Shown: piece by piece, positions 57,366-64,000 of the stretch
How the letters are laid out: every line of letters begins with the position of its first letter
Position numbering within the stretch: the first letter of the stretch is position 1
From: Bacteroidota bacterium
GTDB taxonomy: Bacteria > Bacteroidota > Bacteroidia > Chitinophagales > Chitinophagaceae
NCBI GenBank assembly: GCA_030706605.1
Contig: JAUZOE010000001.1
Location: 62,001 to 126,000, forward strand
Reading direction: 5' to 3'
Length of the DNA: 64,000 nt
The notes under the pieces: model-generated
Database searches by the model: none
Told to the model about the DNA's origin: nothing
What the model saw: only the letters and a program-made list of their open reading frames with translations
Program-made: the position numbers and the translations under genes

Positions 57366-58622
57366 ATGAAGTCTACCACAAGATTGCAGCTTTCCGTTAT
57401 GATGTTTATTGAATTTTTTATTTGGGGTGCCTGGTACGTAACATTGGGAACATTCTTAGTAAATAACCTACACGCTAACGGAGCTCAAACTGGTTCAGTA
57501 TTTTCTACCCAGTCATGGGGAGCCATCATTGCACCATTTATTATAGGCTTAATTGCAGACAGGTATTTTAATGCAGAAAAGATTCTAGGTGTTTTGCATC
57601 TTGTTGGAGCCGCACTAATGTTCTATATATACAGGTCCGGCGGAATAACATCGGTATATCCCGAAATATTTTTTTATTACCTATTAGCCTACATGATTTT
57701 ATATATGCCCACACTTGCATTAGTAAATTCAATTTCATTTAACCAGATGAAAGATCCTGAAAAGGAATTTTCAAGCATCAGGGTTTGGGGAACCATTGGC
57801 TGGATTGTAGCGGGCTTATTGATCAGTTTTGTTTTTTTATGGGATGCCGAAGCAAATGTAAAAGCAGGCCTCATGAAAAATACATTCTTACTCGCTTCTG
57901 TTGCTTCTCTTGTTATGGGCTTGTTTAGTTTTACGTTACCGAAAACCCCACCTAAGGTTGCTCCCGGAACAAAAGTAAAAATTTCTGAGATACTAGGCCT
58001 GGATGCACTTAAATTATTGAAAAATACAAACTTCCTGATTTTCTTTATCGCCTCTATACTCATCTGTATTCCTTTGGCATTTTATTACCAGAATGCCAAT
58101 CCTTTTTTATCCAATATCGGGGTAACTAATCCAACCGGGAAAATGACAATCGGGCAAGCTTCTGAAGTATTTTTCTTATTACTGTTACCTGTCTTTTTTA
58201 AAAAATTTGGGATTAAAAAAACTATCCTTGTAGGCATGCTTGCCTGGGCTTTACGTTATGCATTGTTTGCCTATGGTAATGCAGGAGAGTTAAGTTTTAT
58301 GCTTATTACCGGGATAGCATTACATGGTGTTTGTTACGATTTCTTTTTTGTAACAGGACAAATTTATACCAATAGCAAAGCTGGAGTAAAATATAAAAGT
58401 GCCGCACAAGGCTTAATTACATTAGCAACCTATGGTGTAGGAATGCTCATCGGATTTAAGATTGCTGGTCTCATAACAGATATGTATACAACTTCAGATA
58501 CACTCTTTAACTGGAAGATGATCTGGATTATTCCTTCTGCTATATCACTGGTTGTTTTCCTTTTATTTGCCATATCATTTAATGAGAAAAAAGAAAAATC
58601 GATAAACAATTTAAATATTTAA
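57366..58622 (+). CDS. MFS transporter of the nucleoside:H+ symporter (NupG) type
   Basis: This 418-residue protein has twelve predicted transmembrane segments. The N-terminus MMFIEFFIWGAWYVTLGTFL and the IIGLIADRYFNAEKILG loop are typical of the nucleoside:H+ symporter branch of the MFS, often found beside Gfo/Idh and TIM-barrel genes in Bacteroidota sugar clusters. The actual substrate here may be a sugar or keto-sugar derivative rather than a nucleoside. It begins the plus-strand operon and ends 4 bases before the next gene. Confidence 0.85.
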   Translation: MKSTTRLQLSVMMFIEFFIWGAWYVTLGTFLVNNLHANGAQTGSVFSTQSWGAIIAPFIIGLIADRYFNAEKILGVLHLVGAALMFYIYRSGGITSVYPEIFFYYLLAYMILYMPTLALVNSISFNQMKDPEKEFSSIRVWGTIGWIVAGLLISFVFLWDAEANVKAGLMKNTFLLASVASLVMGLFSFTLPKTPPKVAPGTKVKISEILGLDALKLLKNTNFLIFFIASILICIPLAFYYQNANPFLSNIGVTNPTGKMTIGQASEVFFLLLLPVFFKKFGIKKTILVGMLAWALRYALFAYGNAGELSFMLITGIALHGVCYDFFFVTGQIYTNSKAGVKYKSAAQGLITLATYGVGMLIGFKIAGLITDMYTTSDTLFNWKMIWIIPSAISLVVFLLFAISFNEKKEKSINNLNI

Positions 58623-58626
58623 AACT

Positions 58627-59514
58627 ATGGCAATAAACCAAAGTAGAAGAAACGTTTTAAAAAATATTGCACTGGGCACATCAGCAGCAATTGCTGCTCC
58701 TGCTATTACTTTTGCGAAAAATTTTGAAAACTTAAATAAATATAAATTGAAAGGAAATATCAATCATTCTGTATCTAAATGGACGTTTGGGTATCTCTCG
58801 TTAGATGATTTATGCAAAGCAGTAAAAGATATCGGCTTTAGCGCTATCGATTTAGTTGGCCCGGAGGACTGGCCTACACTGCAGAAGCATGGCATCTATA
58901 GTTCGATGTGTTACACCGCTGGCGATAATGATTTGTATAAAGGCCTTGATAACCCAATCTATCATGAAAAGTTAATTAAAAATTATCTCGAAACAATCCC
59001 ATTAATGGCAAAGGCCGGGTATAAAAACCTCATTTGCTTTAGTGGAAAGCGAGAAGGTATGGATGATGAAACAGGATGGAAAAATTGCCAAATTGCGTTA
59101 GAAAAAATTTTGCCTTTTGCTGAAAAGCATAGAGTGATAATGGTGATGGAATTGCTGAATAGCAAAATTGATCATAAAGATTATATGTGTAATCATGTGG
59201 AATGGGGGGCAGAACTTTGTAAACGTATCAATTCAGAAAATTTCAAATTGCTTTTCGATATATATCATATGCAAATACAGGAAGGAGATATCATAAGAAA
59301 TATCAGGGATTATCACCAATATATTGCGCATTACCATACCGGCGGAGTTCCCGGCAGGCATGAAATAAATAATTCACAGGAATTATATTACCCGGCAATA
59401 ATGAAAGCCATTTTGGAAACAGGTTACAAAGGATATGTGGCGCAGGAATTTCTTCCTACATACCCTAATAAACTAGACTCTTTAAGAGAAGCTATTAAAA
59501 TTTGTGATGTATAA
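58627..59514 (+). CDS. Tat-exported hydroxypyruvate-isomerase-like TIM-barrel protein
   Basis: This 295-residue protein has a Tat signal (SRRNVLKNIALGTSAAIAAPA) and a TIM-barrel domain of the hydroxypyruvate isomerase/sugar isomerase type: VIMVMELLNSKIDHKDY, LLFDIYHMQIQEGDII, IAHYHTGGVPGRHEI and VAQEFLPT give the metal ligands. Periplasmic location is unusual for this family and fits processing of 3-keto-sugars outside the cytoplasm. It follows the permease by 4 bases and precedes the second GMC gene. Confidence 0.87.
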   Translation: MAINQSRRNVLKNIALGTSAAIAAPAITFAKNFENLNKYKLKGNINHSVSKWTFGYLSLDDLCKAVKDIGFSAIDLVGPEDWPTLQKHGIYSSMCYTAGDNDLYKGLDNPIYHEKLIKNYLETIPLMAKAGYKNLICFSGKREGMDDETGWKNCQIALEKILPFAEKHRVIMVMELLNSKIDHKDYMCNHVEWGAELCKRINSENFKLLFDIYHMQIQEGDIIRNIRDYHQYIAHYHTGGVPGRHEINNSQELYYPAIMKAILETGYKGYVAQEFLPTYPNKLDSLREAIKICDV

Positions 59515-59591
59515 AGGTGGTTTTCAAATAACTAATTTTTAATTAATCAAAATAATTCAACTATTCATCCTATAACTCTAAAATAAATTTA

Positions 59592-61268
59592 ATGGCAGAT
59601 AATACTTACGATGCGATTGTTATTGGTTCTGGTATTTCCGGAGGGTGGGCAGCAAAAGAACTGACGGAAAAAGGGCTTAAAACAATCATGCTTGAAAGAG
59701 GAAAAAATATTGAGCATATAAAAGACTATGTAAATGCAACCAAAGGGCCCTGGGAGTTTCCTCATCGCGGTGGACGGACACAGGAAATGATAAAAGATTA
59801 CCCGGCTTTAAGAAGAGATTATCCATTAAATGAAATGAATCTTGACTGGTGGGCCAATGATCAAAAATGCCCTTATACTGAAGTGAAGCGTATGGACTGG
59901 TTCAGGGGATATCATGTAGGGGGGCGTTCATTGTTGTGGGGGCGCCAGAGTTATCGGTGGAGTGATCTTCAATTCGAAGCCAATGCCAAAGATGGAATCG
60001 CGATAGACTGGCCTATCCGTTATAAGGATATTGACCCATGGTACACTTACGTGGAGAAATTCGCAGGTATAAACGGAGGAAAAGAAGGATTGCCACAATT
60101 ACCTGACGGACATTTTATGCCGGCAATGGAAATGAATTGTGTTGAGAAAGATGTAGCCGCTAGAATTAATGACCATTATAAGACCAAACGTATGATTATG
60201 GGTCGGTCAGCAAATATAACTGAGCCTTTGCCCGGAAGAACCAATTGTCAATACCGGAACAAATGTTGGCTTGGATGCCCGTTTGGCGGCACTTTCAGCA
60301 CACAATCTTCTACCCTTCCTGCTGCGATGGCTACAGGTAATCTTACATTACGTCCCTGGTCGATCGTTACAAAAATTTTGTATGATAAAGACACCAAAAA
60401 AGCAAAAGGTGTAGAAGTACTTGACGCCGAGACCAATAAAACTTATCAATATTTTGCAAAAATAATTTTCCTGAATGCATCAACCTTTAACAGTGCATGG
60501 ATATTAATGAATTCGGCAACCGACATTTGGCCTGATGGGTTAGGAAGTAGCAGCGGAGAACTGGGTCATAATATTATGGATCATCACCTTGGCGTTGGAG
60601 CTTCGGGTACGGTTGAGGGCTATGAGGATAAATATTATTTCGGAAGGCGCCCTAACGGTGTTTATATTCCGCAATACCGAAATATCCTGGGTGATAAAAG
60701 AGATTATCTGAGAGGTTTTGGCTACCAGGGTGGTGCCGGCAGAGATGGCTGGAATCGTGATATAGCAGAACTAAGCATAGGAGGCGATTATAAAGATGCA
60801 TTAGCAGAACCAGGCGAATGGTCAATGGGTATTGGAGGCTTCGGAGAAATGCTTCCTTATCATGAAAATAAAATGACATTAGATAAAAACAAAAAAGATG
60901 CCTGGGGTCTTAACGTGATTTCTTTTGATGCGGAATGGAAAGAAAATGAAAGGAAAATGCGTGTTGACATGAAAAATGATGCAATTGAAATGCTGGAAGC
61001 TGCAGGCGTAAAAAATGTTTCAGGTCATGACGGAGATGGCACTATCGGCAGAGGTATACACGAAATGGGAACCGCGCGTATGGGTAAGGATCCTAAAACT
61101 TCCGTTTTAAATAAATGGAACCAGGTATGGGATGCTCCCAACGTTTTTGTTACGGATGGCTCATTCATGGCTTCTTCCAATTGCTGCAACCCTTCATTAA
61201 CCTATATGGCAATGACAGCAAGAGCTGCAGACCATGCTGTGAGTGAATTAAAAAAACAAAATATCTAA
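59592..61268 (+). CDS. GMC family oxidoreductase, glucoside 3-dehydrogenase-type catalytic subunit 2
   Basis: The 558-residue paralogue of the GMC enzyme at 55368 has GSGISGGWAAKEL in the FAD site, a CQYRNKCWLGCPFGG Cys-rich segment and HEMGTARMGKDPKTS near the C-terminus. It lacks a signal peptide. Its small subunit is not the next gene but lies two genes downstream (62791), after a Gfo/Idh gene. Substrate is probably a glycoside or free sugar different from that of subunit 1. Confidence 0.88.
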   Translation: MADNTYDAIVIGSGISGGWAAKELTEKGLKTIMLERGKNIEHIKDYVNATKGPWEFPHRGGRTQEMIKDYPALRRDYPLNEMNLDWWANDQKCPYTEVKRMDWFRGYHVGGRSLLWGRQSYRWSDLQFEANAKDGIAIDWPIRYKDIDPWYTYVEKFAGINGGKEGLPQLPDGHFMPAMEMNCVEKDVAARINDHYKTKRMIMGRSANITEPLPGRTNCQYRNKCWLGCPFGGTFSTQSSTLPAAMATGNLTLRPWSIVTKILYDKDTKKAKGVEVLDAETNKTYQYFAKIIFLNASTFNSAWILMNSATDIWPDGLGSSSGELGHNIMDHHLGVGASGTVEGYEDKYYFGRRPNGVYIPQYRNILGDKRDYLRGFGYQGGAGRDGWNRDIAELSIGGDYKDALAEPGEWSMGIGGFGEMLPYHENKMTLDKNKKDAWGLNVISFDAEWKENERKMRVDMKNDAIEMLEAAGVKNVSGHDGDGTIGRGIHEMGTARMGKDPKTSVLNKWNQVWDAPNVFVTDGSFMASSNCCNPSLTYMAMTARAADHAVSELKKQNI

Positions 61269-61303
61269 TAACTATTTTAAACTATACATATAAAAATTTA
61301 AAA

Positions 61304-62773
61304 ATGAGTGCAGAAAAAGAAAATGTAAAACCCGGTTTTTCAAGAAGAAAATTTATCAAAAGCAGTGGAATAACTGCAGCGGCATTTATGATCGTTCCAC
61401 GCCACGTTTTAGGTGGTAAAGGATTTATTGCGCCAAGCGATCGTCTGGCTATTGCAAGTATTGGCGTTGGTGGCAAAGGCGAAGATGATATTAATCATTT
61501 TTATGCAAGCGGAAAAGCTGATATCGCCTTTCTATGCGATGTGGATGATAGGCGGGCTGCAAATTCTGTAAAAAAATTCCCAAAAGCAAAACGTTATAAA
61601 GACTGGAGAGAAATGCTGGATAAAGATCATAAAAATTTTGATGCAGTTTCCGTTTCCACTCCTGATCATACTCATGCAGTTGCTGCCTATTCTGCCATGC
61701 AGCTTGGAAAGCATGTATATGTTCAAAAACCTTTAACTCATGATGTATATGAAGCGCGCATGCTAACGAAAGCGGCTAAGCGCTATAAGGTAGTTACACA
61801 AATGGGAAACCAGGGTGCTTCAGGAGATGGTGTAAGGCAGTTGATGGAATGGTATGACGCGGGTTTGATTGGTGAAGTGCATACCGTATATTGCTGGACT
61901 AACAGACCCGTTTGGCCGCAAGGCATTCCGAGACCTACAACTGCAGCACCTATTCCACCTGAACTTGATTGGAATCTCTGGTTGGGAACAGCTCCTGAAA
62001 ATAATTATTTTGATAACCTCGTACCGTTTAACTGGAGAGGCTGGTGGGACTACGGTACCGGCGCATTGGGAGATATGGGTTGTCACATTGTTCAGCCCGC
62101 ATTTGGTGTATTAGGACTCGAATATATCAATTCAGTACAGGCAAGCGTAGGTACAGTATATGTAGGAGAATTCCGTCAGGGATATTTCCCCGATAGTTGC
62201 CCTCCATCAAGTCATGTTATCATGAAATTTCCAAAAGGCACTAAAACTCAGAGCCCTGTAGAAGTGCATTGGATGGATGGCGGCATACAACCTGAAAGAC
62301 CAGAAGAATTAGGCCCCAATGAAACATTTGGCGACGGTGGTAATGGTACTTATTTCATAGGAACTAAAGGAAAAATGATGTGTGGTACTTATGGCGCGAA
62401 TCCAAAGCTTTTACCAACCAGCAGGACCGATGAAGTAAAGGTGCCTCAGACCTATCCCAGAATTCCAATGGGGGCTGAAGGACATTATGCACAGTGGGTA
62501 GAAGGTGCTATTGCCGGTTATGGTAATGCTAAAATGGATTCCTCTTTTGATGTTGCGGGACCTTTAACTGAAGCATTATTAATGAGTAACCTTGCCATCA
62601 GAGGATTTGATATAAGAAAACCACGGGCTGACGGGAAAAGTTTCGATTATCCTGCCCGTTATGTTGAGCTTTTATGGGACAATAATGATATGAAGGTTAC
62701 TAATATTGATGAAGTAAACCAATTTATCAAACGTGATTACCGTCAAGGATTTGGAGTTAATTATGAAGTATAA
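61304..62773 (+). CDS. Tat-exported Gfo/Idh/MocA family oxidoreductase
   Basis: This 489-residue protein has a twin-arginine signal (FSRRKFIKSSGITAAAFM) followed by a Rossmann domain (IASIGVGGKGEDDIN) and FDAVSVSTPDHTHAVAAYSAM, with QKPL in place of the EKP motif. A C-terminal family-specific domain with GALGDMGCHIVQPAFGVLGLE follows. Export of a folded, cofactor-bearing oxidoreductase is typical of this Bacteroidota group. Together with the GMC enzymes it may interconvert 3-keto and hydroxyl forms of glycosides. Confidence 0.87.
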   Translation: MSAEKENVKPGFSRRKFIKSSGITAAAFMIVPRHVLGGKGFIAPSDRLAIASIGVGGKGEDDINHFYASGKADIAFLCDVDDRRAANSVKKFPKAKRYKDWREMLDKDHKNFDAVSVSTPDHTHAVAAYSAMQLGKHVYVQKPLTHDVYEARMLTKAAKRYKVVTQMGNQGASGDGVRQLMEWYDAGLIGEVHTVYCWTNRPVWPQGIPRPTTAAPIPPELDWNLWLGTAPENNYFDNLVPFNWRGWWDYGTGALGDMGCHIVQPAFGVLGLEYINSVQASVGTVYVGEFRQGYFPDSCPPSSHVIMKFPKGTKTQSPVEVHWMDGGIQPERPEELGPNETFGDGGNGTYFIGTKGKMMCGTYGANPKLLPTSRTDEVKVPQTYPRIPMGAEGHYAQWVEGAIAGYGNAKMDSSFDVAGPLTEALLMSNLAIRGFDIRKPRADGKSFDYPARYVELLWDNNDMKVTNIDEVNQFIKRDYRQGFGVNYEV

Positions 62774-62790
62774 TTTTTAAAAATATCATT

Positions 62791-63441
62791 ATGAATAGAA
62801 GAGAAGCAGTACAATATATTACACTCCTCGTTGGAGGAACCGTAATAGGAAGCAGCTATTTTTTATCCGGTTGTAAAAGCAAAACAGGTGTATCAATGGT
62901 TTTTACCGACGCAGATATTTCCTTGCTTGATGAAATCGCTGACACTATTTTACCCGCCACCAGCACGCCTGGTGCTAAAGCAGCAAAGGTCGGGCAGTTT
63001 ATGACAATAATGGTAAATGATTGTTATGAAGCCCCTGATCAAAAAATATTTCATGAAGGAATGAACAAACTGGATGAGACTTGCAAAAGCAAAAATGGAA
63101 AATCTTTTATGGAAAGTTCTCCGCAACAACGCCACGATCTTCTGGTGGAACTTGATAAAGAGGCAATAGATCATCAAAAGAAAATATCTGAATATTACGA
63201 TTCCCTTTCTGATGCAAAAAAACAGGAAATGGTATTACAGAAAAATTTTACCGGTGAAAACCCCATGGCAGTGAAGAACCGGGAAAATCCTGATTATTAT
63301 TTTATAATGATGAAGCAACTCACGCTGCTCGGATACTTTACTTCAGAAATTGGCTGTACGCAGGCAAGACGTTATGTAGAGACCCCGGGTAAATTTGAGG
63401 GCTCTATTCCTTATAAAAAGGGAGATAAAGCATTCGCTTAA
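62791..63441 (+). CDS. Gluconate 2-dehydrogenase subunit 3 family lipoprotein 2
   Basis: This 216-residue protein has a Tat-like start (NRREAVQYITLLVGG), a lipobox at LSGC (Cys near residue 28) and the family domain (TDADISLLDEIADTILPATSTPGAKAAKVGQFMTIMVNDC, LTLLGYFTSEIGCTQARRYVETPGKFEG). It is the presumed partner of the GMC enzyme at 59592, although a Gfo/Idh gene separates them. It ends the plus-strand operon at a strong bidirectional terminator. Confidence 0.87.
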   Translation: MNRREAVQYITLLVGGTVIGSSYFLSGCKSKTGVSMVFTDADISLLDEIADTILPATSTPGAKAAKVGQFMTIMVNDCYEAPDQKIFHEGMNKLDETCKSKNGKSFMESSPQQRHDLLVELDKEAIDHQKKISEYYDSLSDAKKQEMVLQKNFTGENPMAVKNRENPDYYFIMMKQLTLLGYFTSEIGCTQARRYVETPGKFEGSIPYKKGDKAFA

Positions 63442-63444
63442 ATC

Positions 63445-63491
63445 AAAAAGACAGGGCTACTTTGAAAATTCAAAAGTAGCCCTGTCTTTTT
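63445..63491. terminator. Bidirectional terminator between convergent operons
   Basis: A 19-bp perfect stem (AAAAAGACAGGGCTACTTT and its complement) with a 9-base loop and flanking A- and T-runs lies 3 bases after the small-subunit stop and 33 bases before the end of the reverse-strand acetate-family gene. Confidence 0.9.
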
Positions 63492-63524
63492 ATAATAGAT
63501 CTAATTGAGGATTTATAAAAGCTT

Positions 63525-63998
63525 TTAAGATCTTTTAATTACCAACCCTAAGGGGAAAATCGTTTTTCCATAAACTTCATTTAGCAGTGTCCCTACTCCG
63601 GTATAAATTGCCGATGCCCCACAAACAATCCCTTCATATCCTGTAAATGTTTTTACAGATAGATTTCCGGTGGCATCACCCAATGCGAGTAAAAAAAACA
63701 AGATAGTTAATGATGCAAAAACAAATTGTAATGATTTGCTGATACGAAGGGTACCAATAAAAAGAAGGCCCGTAAAAATTCCCCACATGATAAGATAAGA
63801 TACCATTGCCGTTTCAGATGCCGCAGATACCCATCCCAATTTAGGCATTACTATCAGAGCAACAAGAGTAAGCCAGAAGGAGCCATAAGAAACGAACGCA
63901 ACCAAACCGAAAGTATTGTTCTTTTTCGCTTCCATAATTCCGGCAATAACCTGGGCAATACCGCCATAAAAAATCCCCATTGCTAATATCATCGAATT
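63525..63998 (-). CDS. Acetate uptake transporter (AceTr/YaaH family), N-terminus outside window
   Basis: This membrane protein of the GPR1/FUN34/YaaH (SatP) family runs to the right edge of the window. The visible 155+ residues include six hydrophobic spans, with NTFGLVAFVSYGSFWLTL and the GIFYGGIAQVIAGIMEAKK segment. The coding frame continues beyond the ATG at 63992 as the sequence ends, so the NPxG-containing N-terminus is missing. The likely role is acetate or succinate uptake. Confidence 0.85.
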   Translation of the reverse strand, partial: NSMILAMGIFYGGIAQVIAGIMEAKKNNTFGLVAFVSYGSFWLTLVALIVMPKLGWVSAASETAMVSYLIMWGIFTGLLFIGTLRISKSLQFVFASLTILFFLLALGDATGNLSVKTFTGYEGIVCGASAIYTGVGTLLNEVYGKTIFPLGLVIKRS

Positions 63999-64000
63999 CA

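Overview
The window looks like a chromosomal segment of a Bacteroidota bacterium, most probably of the Chitinophagaceae/Sphingobacteriia type. The evidence is an AT-rich genome, promoters with a TAnnTTTG -7 element rather than sigma70 boxes, a gliding-motility/type IX secretion C-terminal domain on a 1108-residue surface protein, LytS/LytTR two-component genes, GH95 and GH51 glycosidases, and many Sec/Tat/lipoprotein signal peptides of Bacteroidota style. UGA is an ordinary stop here (for example at 40574-40576 and 47793-47795).

Positions 1-20350 hold mostly housekeeping genes in short units: the 3' end of recN, fabI, a DUF2795 gene, lolD, a DMT-type membrane protein, threonine dehydrogenase, the large secreted PKD/Ig protein, an SDR, queA, an AraC regulator, atpG, scpB, lysA and a Pif1-type helicase carrying RecQ-like HRDC and HTH modules. 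A small accessory patch (18641-20351) follows, with unknown genes and a frameshifted membrane/TPR gene.

Positions 20574-32391 hold rplK-rplA-rplJ-rplL and rpoB-rpoC. The classical beta operon is split: rplL ends in a strong terminator, a reverse-strand azurin lipoprotein gene with its own terminator sits between, and rpoBC starts from its own promoter, which shares a 14-base match with the rplK promoter. gapA, a 3-methyladenine glycosylase gene, an EI24-type membrane protein, an RsmI-like methylase, ruvB and a LytS/LytTR pair follow.

Positions 39560-44818 hold a Zn-dependent sugar alcohol dehydrogenase and a GH51 arabinofuranosidase/GH95 fucosidase pair, with a LacI-type palindrome at the promoter.

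Positions 44880-51399 are the most unusual part. Four loci encode (or once encoded) small cysteine-rich peptides behind a near-identical double-glycine-type leader (LSxxEMKNIxAG). Each is followed immediately by a gene for a secreted TlpA/thioredoxin-fold oxidoreductase with a CxxC site. Peptide 2 is intact and has the cysteine spacing of an inhibitor cystine knot. Peptides 1 and 3 have an in-frame UGA inside otherwise continuous Cys-rich frames. Peptide 4 has a one-base shift, and its core has the C-x5-C-x3-C-x-C spacing and a DSD-Cys motif reminiscent of squash-inhibitor knottins. A roughly 225-bp block upstream of peptides 2 and 3 is duplicated. No exporter or RiPP-modifying enzyme lies in the window. 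I infer a module of leader-guided, disulfide-rich mini-proteins with dedicated thiol-disulfide enzymes.

Positions 51528-63441 hold two divergent operons with two sets of GMC oxidoreductase, gluconate-2-dehydrogenase-subunit-3, Gfo/Idh/MocA and TIM-barrel genes, plus a DUF1080 hydrolase and an MFS permease. This fits periplasmic 3-oxidation of glycosides and processing of the keto-sugar. The window ends inside a reverse-strand acetate-uptake family gene. I saw no tRNA, rRNA, CRISPR array, insertion sequence or prophage.
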